Part shown: piece after piece, positions 1 to 7,671 of the stretch | Numbering within the stretch: position 1 is the first letter of the stretch | Layout of the letters: every line of letters starts with the position of its first letter | From: Microglena sp. YARC | Lineage: Eukaryota > Chlorophyta > Chlorophyceae > Chlamydomonadales > Chlamydomonadaceae | Reading direction: 5' to 3' | NCBI GenBank assembly: GCA_022414725.1 | Contig: CM039463.1 | Coordinates: forward strand, 56,601,761-56,665,760 | Length of the DNA stretch: 64,000 bases | The notes under the pieces: model-generated | The model's database searches: none | The model's input: only the letters and a program-made list of their open reading frames with translations | Told to the model about the DNA's origin: nothing | Translations under genes and position numbers: made by a program

Positions 1-237
1 TACCCAGATGTTTGTGCTCAACCAATACCAATCCCATGGTTTGTCCGGGTTACTTGAGACAATGTCCCACGTGACGACACTGTGGCACAATTTACGCCAA
101 TCCCACGGTTTGTCTGGGTTACTCGACACGACGTCCCATGTCAGGTATGGATTATCACTCAATTGACCCCAATCCCATTTGCATTCTCCGGATTTGACTC
201 GATCCAGTATGTGACTCTTAATTTCTGCGTCGAGCAT
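1..237 (-). CDS. DKPWDW-repeat protein, N-terminal part (cut by window edge)
   Basis: This is the N-terminal end of a third tandem member of the DKPWDW-repeat family; the rest lies left of base 1. The reading starts at an ATG at 237-235 with a leader very like that of the neighbour starting at 3423 (MLxAEIKSHILDRVKSGEC), followed by WDW and the first two repeats. Against the paralogs a 6-base in-frame deletion lies near 85. The frame is open to the edge. The function is not known. Repeats of this kind are common in giant-virus genomes, which is family knowledge and not shown here. Intactness cannot be judged. Confidence 0.65.
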   Translation of the reverse strand, partial: MLDAEIKSHILDRVKSGECKWDWGQLSDNPYLTWDVVSSNPDKPWDWRKLCHSVVTWDIVSSNPDKPWDWYWLSTNIWV

Positions 238-540
238 TATTGTGTGCAATTAAATAAAGTGGGACCATTCGTTTATGTTGTTGTAGCCCATCAACAACAA
301 GCCGCATCAGTAAAACTCAGGCTGCGATCCATGTATCTTATTACAATTTTCATGGATCTTATTACAATTTTTAAGTACATCACGGACACCTGAAAATTTG
401 GATGACGAAGGAATATTTTTTTAGGGCGGACAGTCGGCGACATCTGTATCTGTATTTACAGGTATCTGTATCTGTATTTACAGGTATCTGTATCTGGGTA
501 AGCTAGTACCGCCCATATAAATAGGCGGACTTGCTCCAAG

Positions 541-592
541 TACGCAATTTGTGGGACGCCCTACTGTTGCGACCCTTCAACCCATTGCATTG
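541..592 (-). repeat. Short relic of a Fanzor-element terminus
   Basis: The stretch starting ACGCAATTTGTGGGACGCCC and the following GACCCTTCAACCCATTG resemble the conserved terminal segment at 4320-4370 and 11862-11915. Only about 50 bases remain, with no gene. It lies just beyond the 3' end of the broken repeat gene at 561-1870. The assignment rests on short similarity. Confidence 0.35.
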
Positions 593-1870
593 TACTCACC
601 GACGGGAGTTTACTGAATTCTTTCAAGAGTCGGTGTCGGCACACAACATAAATCGGGTTTGTATTCACGTGTCTCCATGTTTTCTGAATAGTCGCTGCGG
701 CTCTGCGACTTCGCACTAAACGGCACGCGTCTTGGACGGATACCAACATGTTGCGGTTGCTACTCAATAAATGCCAGTCCCATGGTTTGTCTGGGTTACT
801 CAAGACATTGTCCCAGGTGACCACGCAACTATTGTTTGAGCTCAAATAAAACCAATCCCATTGTTTGTCCCAGGTGGCTACTCCGGGATTCGCACTCAAT
901 CCACGCCAATCCCATGGTTTGTCAAGGTTACTCGAGACAATGTCCCAGGTGGCTACTCCGGGATTCGCACTCAATCCACGCCAATCCCATGGTTTGTCCA
1001 GGTTACTCGAGACAATGTCCCACAAGGCTACACTGGGATTCGCACTCAACCCATACCAGTCCCATGGTTTGTCCGGGTTACTCGACACGATGTCCCAAGT
1101 GGCTACACTCGCGTTTAAGCTCAATCCACGCCAATCCCATGGTTTGTCTAGGTTACTCGACACGATGTCCCATGTGGCTACACTGGGGTTTGTGCTCAAC
1201 CAATACCAATCCCATGGTTTGTCCAGGCTACTCGACACGATGTCCCAAGTGGCTACTCCGGGATTCGCACTTAATCCCCGCCAATCCCATGGTTTGTCCA
1301 GGTTACTCGAGACAATGTCCCAGGTGGCTACACTCGCGTTTAAGCTCAATCCACTCCAATCCCATGGTTTGTCCAGGTTACTCGAAACGATGTCCCATGT
1401 GGCTACACTGGGGTTTGTGCTCAACCAATACCAATCCCATGGTTTGTCCAGGTTACTCGACACGATTTCCCATGTGGCTACACTGGTGTTTGTGCTAAAT
1501 CCACTCCAGTTCCACGGCTTGTCCGGGTTACTCGACACGATGTCCCAAGAGTCTACACTGGGGTTTGTGCTCAATCCACACCAGTCCCACGGCTTGTCCG
1601 GGTTACTCGAGACAATTTCCACGAGGCTACACTGGGGTTTGTGCTCAACCAATACCAATCCCATGGTTTGTCCGGGTTACTTGAGACAATGTCCCACGTG
1701 ACGACTCTAGGGTTTAAGCACAATTTACCCCAATCCCACGGTTTGTCGGGGTTACTCGACACGACGTCCCATGTCAGGTATGGATTATCACTCAATTGAC
1801 CCCAATCCCATTTGCATTCTCCGGATTTGACTCGATCCAGTATGTGACTGTTAATTTCGTCGCGGTGCAT
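561..1870 (-). pseudogene. DKPWDW-repeat protein with IQ-like C terminus, frameshifted
   Basis: The ATG at 1870 opens a leader similar to the paralogs (INSHILDRVKSGECKWDW), then repeats of about 25 residues, each with a DKPWDW core. Near 1618 the usual GACAATGTCCCACG reads GACAATTTCCACG, a one-base loss that shifts the frame after about three repeats. The remaining repeats continue in the other frame to a stop at 561. The C-terminal tail carries AAATIQKTWRHV and CRHRLLKEF, an IQ-motif-like segment that I associate with giant-virus repeat proteins. It is a tandem duplicate of 2194-3423, and the downstream flanks of the two copies are also alike. It could be expressed as two fragments, but a dead copy is simpler. 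Confidence 0.75.
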
Positions 1871-2193
1871 TATTGTTCTCACGGTTGTTCTCAAATACTA
1901 AAATGAAACCGCTTTATGGTGTAGCAACCCACGGGGCAGTGGAACACCATCATTTTTTTTTGTAGCCCATCAACAACACGCACCCCCTGCAAAATGGAAG
2001 CGGTCTCCCTTGACCCAACAGTTCCATGCAGTGCAGCCTTGCGATTGTGAGAGCAGAGGAGCGGTCCCGGTCCGAGTAAGTGCTGGTTTCTGGAGAGAAT
2101 CGCAGTCCTCATACCTCAGGGTACCGTTTGATCGAGTTGTTGTCGACAAGAGAGGGGGCCAAGCCACCCCTCCTGTGTTTTTCTTGGATTTGT

Positions 2194-3423
2194 TTACGTG
2201 TGCAGTGTAGGGAGTGTACTGAATTCTTTAAAGAGTCGGCGTCGGCACACAACATAAATCGGGTTTGTATTCACGTGTCTCCATGTTTCCTGAATAGTCG
2301 CTGCGGCTCTGTGACTTCGCACTAAACGGCACGCGTCTTGGACGGATACCAACATGTTGCGGTTTCTACTCAATCTGCACCAGTCCCATGGTTTGTCCGG
2401 GTTACTCAAGACATTGTCCAAGGTGACCACGCAACTATTGTTTGAGCTCAAATAAAACCAATCCCATGGTTTGTCAAGGTTACTCGAGACAATGTCCCAG
2501 GTGGCTACCCCGGGGTTTACACTCAATCCATACCACTCCCACGGCTTGTCCGGGTTACTCGAGACAATGTCCCACGAGGCTACACTGGGGTTTGTGCTCA
2601 ACAAATACCAATCCCATGGTTTGTCCGGGTTACTCGAGACAATGTCCCAGGTGGCTACCCCGGGGTTTACACTCAATCCATTCCAGTTCCACGGCTTGTC
2701 CGGGTTACTCGACACGATGTCCCACGAGGCTACACTGGGGTTTGTGCTCAACCAATACCAATCCCATGGTTTGTCCGGGTTACTCAAGACAATGTCCCAC
2801 GTGGCTACCCTGGGATTGGTACTCAATCCACGCCAGTTCCAGGGCTTGTCCAAGTTACTCGAGACAATGTCCCAGGTGGCTACACTCGCGTTTAAGCTCA
2901 ACCAATACCAATCCCATGGTTTGTCCGGGTTACTCAAGACAATGTCACATGTGTCTACCCCGGGGTTTACACTCAATCCACACCAGTTCCACGGCTTGTC
3001 CGGGTTACTCGACACGATGTCCCAAGAGTCTACACTGGGGTTTGTGCTCAATCCACACCAGTCCCATGGTTTGTCCTGGTTACTCGAGACAATGTCACAC
3101 GAGGCTACACTGGGGTTTGTGCTCAACCAATACCAATCCCATGGTTTGTCCGGGTTACTCGATACAATATCCCACGTAGCTACCCTGGGATTCGCACTCA
3201 ATAAATGCCAGTCCCATGGGTTGTTCGGGTTACTCGACACAACGTCCCACGTGACGACATTGGGGTCTAAGCACAATTTACTCCAATCCCACGGTTTGTC
3301 TGGGTTACTCGACACGACGTCCCATGTCAGGTATGGATTATCACTCAAGTGACCCCAATCCCATTTGCATTCTCCGGATTTGACTCGATCCAGTATGTGA
3401 CTCTTAATTTCGGCTTCGAGCAT
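2194..3423 (-). CDS. DKPWDW-repeat protein with IQ-like C terminus
   Basis: This is the one complete member of the tandem trio, about 409 residues from the ATG at 3423. A short unique leader (MLEAEIKSHILDRVKSGEC) precedes about 13 repeats of 25 residues of the type DIVSSNPDKPWDWYWLS. The C-terminal 60 residues are not repeats and contain AAATIQETWRHV followed by CRRRLFKEF, an IQ-like helix of the kind that can bind calmodulin-like proteins. Upstream lies an AATAAAGTGGGACC stretch resembling a transposon end. The same stretch precedes the copy at 1-237, so it was probably duplicated with the gene. The repeats suggest a protein-interaction scaffold. That is inference. Confidence 0.8.
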   Translation of the reverse strand: MLEAEIKSHILDRVKSGECKWDWGHLSDNPYLTWDVVSSNPDKPWDWSKLCLDPNVVTWDVVSSNPNNPWDWHLLSANPRVATWDIVSSNPDKPWDWYWLSTNPSVASCDIVSSNQDKPWDWCGLSTNPSVDSWDIVSSNPDKPWNWCGLSVNPGVDTCDIVLSNPDKPWDWYWLSLNASVATWDIVSSNLDKPWNWRGLSTNPRVATWDIVLSNPDKPWDWYWLSTNPSVASWDIVSSNPDKPWNWNGLSVNPGVATWDIVSSNPDKPWDWYLLSTNPSVASWDIVSSNPDKPWEWYGLSVNPGVATWDIVSSNLDKPWDWFYLSSNNSCVVTLDNVLSNPDKPWDWCRLSRNRNMLVSVQDACRLVRSHRAAATIQETWRHVNTNPIYVVCRRRLFKEFSTLPTLHT

Positions 3424-3498
3424 TATTGTGTGCAATTAAATAAAGTGGGACCATTCGTTTACACTCAAAGAAAGTGCCGCCGTGATGCGGGATGTCGC

Positions 3499-3575
3499 CA
3501 TGTGACTCGACTCGACTCGACTCGACTCGACACAGATGCCGCCGTGATGCGAGATGTCGCCACGTGACTCGACTC
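3499..3575. repeat. Direct repeats around a (CTCGA)n run
   Basis: A segment containing GATGCCGCCGTGATGCG and GATGTCGCCA/C appears twice (about 3475-3500 and 3533-3562), separated by a run of the pentamer CTCGA. It lies between the DKPWDW gene start and the next gene. No coding signal is seen. Confidence 0.6.
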
Positions 3576-3713
3576 AACACAGATGCCGCCGTCCTTGATG
3601 AGAGTGGTCGCCGTTCCTCTAAAAAGTTTCTAAAAGAAATTGAAACGTAACACCGACAACTGATAATCAATATCTCTCCTCTCCCCCCTCGTTCATTCAA
3701 CTTTCCCGTCACC

Positions 3714-4130
3714 ATGTCTACAACTATGTCTGCCGAGATCGCTGCATTCATCGATACCACCCGTATCTTTGACATTCTCCTGAAGACTGACCGAAAGAGG
3801 ATATCCCAGAGAACCACCGTCGCTCAATTGAAGGACACCTGTAACGCGATCATTTCCTTGATCTGCGTTCCTGCGTGCCTCGCCGACTCTGTCGGCGCAA
3901 TGAAGAGGGCACACGCGAGGTTTCTCGTCTTATCCTTTAAATGGGAGAAGGCGCCTCTGCAGGCCATACTTTACCATGTGATCTCTGATGTGGTCGATGC
4001 TATTGATGGTGTTGATACTGCTGCTGATGCTTTTGCTGTTGTTCCTAGAACTTCTGAAGAACTTGTTCATGCTGCTTTTGCTTCTGTATTTGGTTTGACT
4101 GATGCTTTTGCTTTTGTGCCAAGGTATTGA
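3714..4130 (+). CDS. MST-family small protein, possibly shortened
   Basis: Reading from ATG 3714 (MSTTMSAEIAAFIDTTRIFD) gives 138 residues. The first 85 or so align by eye with the proteins starting at 26179 and 62433: FxDTTxIFD, then DRKxIS, then LKDxCNAIIS, then VPxCLADSVxxMKxAHxxF. The full-length relative is 322 residues, so this one lacks the middle and the cysteine-rich C-terminal domain. After the stop, a stretch at about 4131-4198 resembles the last 20 residues of the 26179 protein in another frame, so a frameshift or intron probably separates the tail. The leader upstream is CT-rich (CTCCTCTCCCCCCTCG), as in the paralogs. The function is unknown. Confidence 0.6.
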   Translation: MSTTMSAEIAAFIDTTRIFDILLKTDRKRISQRTTVAQLKDTCNAIISLICVPACLADSVGAMKRAHARFLVLSFKWEKAPLQAILYHVISDVVDAIDGVDTAADAFAVVPRTSEELVHAAFASVFGLTDAFAFVPRY

Positions 4131-4176
4131 TCTTCTCTCTAATATCGACAACCTGGGCCTTGAGATTCGCTCAATT

Positions 4177-4319
4177 GACCTCGGCTGCCAGCAGTAGATT
4201 CTGCCCCCCTAAATTCAGTGACAAGTGGAACTAAGTCCCCTTTACGGAGTTTTATTTTTCTTGTAAAACCAGTGAGTTTTATGAAACGATACACTGTTTT
4301 AGTTGATAATCGTAAACTA
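4177..4319 (-). pseudogene. IS630/mariner transposase fragment
   Basis: The minus strand contains internal sequence matching the intact transposase at about 10064-10200, including LSTKTVYRFIKL-like and GDLVPLVTEF-like coding. About 140 bases remain and both ends of the element are missing. It abuts the Fanzor-type terminus at 4320, so one element has replaced or cut the other. Confidence 0.65.
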
Positions 4320-4456
4320 CAGTCGGAGACGCAATTTGTGGACACCCTACCGGTGACCCTTGAACCCAATGGGTAGATCAACTAAAGGCGAGTACATATT
4401 TTTGCCCTTCATCTCTGTATTTCAGCATTTAAGCTGGCCCAAAGGATAACAAGGCA
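4320..4456 (-). repeat. ORF-less Fanzor-element terminal segment
   Basis: This 135-base stretch matches the gene-free end of the Fanzor element at 11862-12005. It starts TACAGTCGGAGACGCAATTT, continues with ACCGGTGACCCTTGAACCC and ATGGGTAGATCAACTAAAG, and after a divergent gap continues with ATTTCAGCATTTAAGCTGGC. No Fanzor coding remains. It may be a dead end fragment or a minimal element that keeps only the candidate guide-RNA segment and terminus. Confidence 0.6.
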
Positions 4457-4618
4457 AGTCTTCTTCACAGTTCCTTTCTTCACAACGAACTCCTTCCTAC
4501 ACTTCAAACGTCATCATCCCACAGGGTGATACAAGGGAATTATGTTATCTGCCGGTACAGGTCTCGTCGTCTTTGCCCCCGAACGCTTCCGCATTTCGTG
4601 GAAAAAGTGAATAACGTG

Positions 4619-5425
4619 TTATCTTTCGGACCACACTTTGACAACCGGCCGGTTCTTGAACGTGCCTGTATTCTGCATGTAATTCTCAAAGGTCAGCTTG
4701 AATGGCATAGGATGATTCAAAAAAATGTCCCCAAACACCGAATACTCACATTTCGAATACACACCGGTCATCGACGACTTGTCGTCGTTTATGATCATTA
4801 GCATTAAGGGGATGACTCTCTCTAGGCCACTGCGCATGCTTCTAGTATTGACAGTCGCGGCGAGTTTGGTGATGCCCGAAAACCGTGTCTCTATATTATC
4901 GAGTGCGTCTAGCGTGACGTACATAGCGGTGCCGAAGCACCCCAACCATTCCCCCCCATTATTGTACACACGCCTGATCTCCTTTTGCGTTTCCGAAGAT
5001 AGAGCGCCCATCGTCTGCATAGTGGCCTCCTCGTGTCTGAAGTTGCTCGAAAAGTGCCACAGGAACCTGAAGCCGGGGGTGTGTAGGGCAATAGACTCAG
5101 GTATAGGTTGGTTCAGGAACATAGCGTCGTGAATGACCAGCGCCGTCTCGAACAAGCGCTTAGTGAACATGTAGTACAACGGAATGATCTCACCAGCCCC
5201 CGCCTGCAAGTCCGATTCAATCACGGTAAGATGAGGTATCGTCCCTTCGATGGGGATGCATGCTGCGCGCATGTCCGGGTCCGAGTGGTCGTCTACGATG
5301 ACCACCGGCATGGTCGGGTGCACCGCTCGGATGCGGTGCACGCACGTGTGCCAATACCACATGTGCACCGGTTTTTTCATGCATCGCAGAATCACGATGC
5401 CATCCACACTTCTATGAATCATCAT
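4619..5425 (-). CDS. Glycosyltransferase-like protein of giant-virus type
   Basis: A 268-residue protein starts at ATG 5425 (MMIHRSVDGIVILRC). Its layout resembles a conserved family that I know from large DNA viruses of algae: an early Arg/His segment with YWHTC, a hydrophobic strand ending in an acidic motif (PVVIVDDHSD, residues about 40-50), an AGAGEIIPLYYMF segment, then ALVIHDAMFLN near residue 95. The DD and HD motifs would suit a GT-A nucleotide-sugar and metal site. No signal peptide or membrane helix is evident. Donor and acceptor are not known. It stands alone between transposon fragments. I am fairly sure it is real and less sure of the enzymatic class. Confidence 0.6.
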   Translation of the reverse strand: MMIHRSVDGIVILRCMKKPVHMWYWHTCVHRIRAVHPTMPVVIVDDHSDPDMRAACIPIEGTIPHLTVIESDLQAGAGEIIPLYYMFTKRLFETALVIHDAMFLNQPIPESIALHTPGFRFLWHFSSNFRHEEATMQTMGALSSETQKEIRRVYNNGGEWLGCFGTAMYVTLDALDNIETRFSGITKLAATVNTRSMRSGLERVIPLMLMIINDDKSSMTGVYSKCEYSVFGDIFLNHPMPFKLTFENYMQNTGTFKNRPVVKVWSER

Positions 5426-5684
5426 TTACAGTAATACCGGTACATCTTTTTAAGCATTTTGGATCACCGGAAATGGTGTTGACTGTCTCCTCTCCTACTA
5501 CATCAATCAGTCCGTTTATCAACCGATGCATAAGAAACAATGCGTAATACAATGTATTATTGTTTGCTAATGCATATCTTAAAATGGATATAACTCAAGT
5601 TTTACAACTCCCTCCATCAATCGACAAAAATCTTGCCACACAACTTGTATGCATTGTTATTCAATGATACACTCAACAGGCACC
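5426..5684. other. Intergenic stretch, AT-rich
   Basis: No gene is seen. It separates the divergent starts of the glycosyltransferase-like gene (minus) and the IS630-derived leader of the F-box/LRR gene (plus), so it probably holds both promoters. Confidence 0.4.
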
Positions 5685-5816
5685 TACAGTTGGCGGAACA
5701 GTAAAATGAAACATATATTAGATGGAAATAAATGTACGACATCGCCGTTAGAAAATTGGCGTTAAGAATGGTCGCTGACTTGGGTGTGTTAAAAACTTCT
5801 GTGTTTACGAACATCA
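5685..5816 (+). mobile_element. IS630/mariner 5' end fragment
   Basis: The sequence from the TA at 5685 (TACAGTTGGCGGAACAGTAA) to 5816 matches the first 130 bases of the intact element at 9768. This includes its terminal repeat and the transposase start (MYDIAVRKLALRMVAD). Similarity stops at GAACATCA, where the F-box/LRR gene begins in the same frame. Confidence 0.85.
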
Positions 5817-5845
5817 TTAATCGCATTGGATTACGCATTGGATCA

Positions 5846-7006
5846 ATGAGTTTCTCTGCCGACTACATACCTGAAGATGTCCCGGAGATCATTCTCTACA
5901 ATGCGATTAAATCGCAGGAAATTGCTGGCAATTGCTACTTCTTCAAAGAAGTGGTGCTCGTTTGCAAAACGTGGAGCTACGTCGCGCCCCGGTGTGTCCA
6001 CGAGTTGGATATCTCGGAAACCGGAGTAAGCGACCTCAGAACTCTGCCCGGACTAACCGCTCTCAAGAGCCTTGACGTCTCTTCCAACAGAGTGGTAGAC
6101 CTGACACCGCTTTCCGGACTAACCACTCTCAAGAGCCTTAACGTCTCTGGCAACAGAGTGGTAGACCTGACACCGCTGTCCGGACTAACCGCTCTTACGG
6201 GCCTTGACGTCTCTTCCAACAGTGTGGTAGACCTGACACCGCTTTCCGGACTTACCGCTCTCACGGACCTTGACGTCTCTTCCAACATAGTGGTAGACCC
6301 GACACCACTGTCCGGACTAACCGCTCTCAAGGGCCTTAACGTCTCTTTCAACGGAGTGGTAGACCTGACACCACTGTCCGGACTAACCCATCTCAAGGGC
6401 CTTAACGTCTATTTCAACAGAGTGGTAGACCTGACACCGCTTTCCGGACTTACCGCTCTCAAGAGCCTTAACGTCTCTTCCAACATAGTGGCAGACCCGA
6501 CACCGTTGTCCGGACTAACCGCTATCACGAATATTCAATTCTCTTTTAACAGAGTGGTAGACCTGACACCGTTGTACGGACTAACCGCTATCACGGATAT
6601 TCAATTCTATGGCAACAGAGTAGTGGACCTGACACCACTGTCCGGACTTACCGCTCTCACGGATATTCAATTCTATGGCAACAGAGTAGTGGACCTGACA
6701 CCGCTGTCCGGACTAACCGCTATCAAGGGCCTTGACGTCTCTGACAACAGCGTGGTAGACCTGACACCGCTGTCCGGACTAACCGCTCTTACGGGCCTTG
6801 ACGTCTCTTCCAACATAGTGGTAGACCTGACACCGCTGTCCGGACTAACCGCTCTCAAGAGCCTTAAAGTCTCTCGCACCAGAGTGGTAGACCTGACACC
6901 GCTGTCCGGACTAACCTCTCTCAAGAGCCTTAACGTCTCTCGCACCAGAGTGGTAGACCTGACACCGCTGTCCGGACTAACCGCTATCAATGGCCTTAAA
7001 GTCTAA
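5846..7006 (+). CDS. F-box protein with 22-residue leucine-rich repeats
   Basis: The natural start is the ATG at 5846 (MSFSADYIPEDVPEIILYNAI), giving 386 residues. An F-box covers about residues 5-55 (YIPEDVPEIILYNA ... VLVCKTW). About 13 repeats of 22 residues follow, each of the form LTALxxLDVSSNxVVDLTPLSG, an internalin/SDS22-like pattern. In the family the F-box recruits Skp1/cullin ligases and the LRR picks the substrate. The frame is also open upstream through the IS630 fragment to 5732, so a longer product with 38 transposase-derived residues is possible. Repeats are nearly identical at DNA level, a sign of recent expansion. Confidence 0.85.
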   Translation: MSFSADYIPEDVPEIILYNAIKSQEIAGNCYFFKEVVLVCKTWSYVAPRCVHELDISETGVSDLRTLPGLTALKSLDVSSNRVVDLTPLSGLTTLKSLNVSGNRVVDLTPLSGLTALTGLDVSSNSVVDLTPLSGLTALTDLDVSSNIVVDPTPLSGLTALKGLNVSFNGVVDLTPLSGLTHLKGLNVYFNRVVDLTPLSGLTALKSLNVSSNIVADPTPLSGLTAITNIQFSFNRVVDLTPLYGLTAITDIQFYGNRVVDLTPLSGLTALTDIQFYGNRVVDLTPLSGLTAIKGLDVSDNSVVDLTPLSGLTALTGLDVSSNIVVDLTPLSGLTALKSLKVSRTRVVDLTPLSGLTSLKSLNVSRTRVVDLTPLSGLTAINGLKV

Positions 7007-7068
7007 AGAAAGCTACGCAAAGTAAAACAGGAACAGTAATTGTAATGATCGAAAGTAACATCACTTCT

Positions 7069-7265
7069 TTCAAGTGGGGGCCCTCCCTACCCTAGGGGGC
7101 ATTACATAAAGGGGCCCACTTACTTGCCAAGTATTACCATAGGCAGCTAAAGTCAAAGAGGGCTGCCTATGGTATGGTAATACTCGCGGAAACCTTTATT
7201 TCAAGTACCTTTATTTTATGGCCCCCTCTAGGGGCATTTTATTAAGGTACTCGCAAGTGGGCCCC
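7069..7265. repeat. Foldback (inverted-repeat) sequence
   Basis: AGTATTACCATAGGCAGC at 7130-7147 is answered by GCTGCCTATGGTATGGTAAT at 7162-7181. Outer GC-rich blocks (GGGGGCCC..., CCTAGGGGGC near 7075-7100; GGCCCCCTCTAGGGGC near 7219-7234; AAGTGGGCCCC near 7255-7265) mirror each other. It looks like a foldback MITE of about 200 bases with no coding. Confidence 0.6.
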
Positions 7266-7349
7266 TTCCCTTCCCTTCCCATTTCAACATACAAGTGTAC
7301 TGTAGTGGTACACTCGGACAAGGGAATTACTACACTACACTCGACATTG

Positions 7350-7515
7350 AATGGGCGTTTCTGCCTCCCGGCCGATTTTTTTAAATTTCTAATCAGGATT
7401 TAAAGCCTCCTGAAAGACTCGCTAGCTTGAGACATCAGCACCAAGGAATCACAAATCCGCTCCATACCATGTTTCGAAACCAGTCAAAATCGGCCGGGAG
7501 GCAGGAACGCCCATT
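7350..7515. mobile_element. AATGGGCG-type MITE
   Basis: This 166-base element has inverted ends AATGGGCGTTTCTGCCTCCC and its near-complement at 7486-7515. The interior matches the copies at 26721, 43225 and 52991. The flanking 4-mers are ATTG and ACTG, an imperfect version of the 4-bp duplication seen at the other copies. It inserted into a sequence shared with 9637-9767. Confidence 0.85.
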
Positions 7516-7554
7516 ACTGCGTTATCTAAAGAAACTGTCAGCTTGTAATCAATT

Positions 7555-7671
7555 TCCAGTTTGCAATATTTCTTTGGACTCGCAAGAATTTGAACGCCAA
7601 TTTTCTAACGGCGATGTCGTACATTTATTTCCATCTGATATATGTTTCATTTTACTGTTCTGCCGACTGTA
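7555..7671 (-). mobile_element. IS630/mariner 5' end fragment (inverted)
   Basis: The reverse complement matches 9768-9843: terminal repeat, ACATATATCAGATGGAAATAA and the transposase start. It ends at a TA (7670-7671). It overlaps the last codons of the amidoligase-like gene, whose stop codon it provides. Confidence 0.8.

Noticed and set aside
836..3352. Plus-strand open frames of 220-290 codons opposite the DKPWDW genes
   Set aside because: They are antisense to repeats with the known DKPWDW/IQ pattern. Their own sequence matches no recognisable fold.
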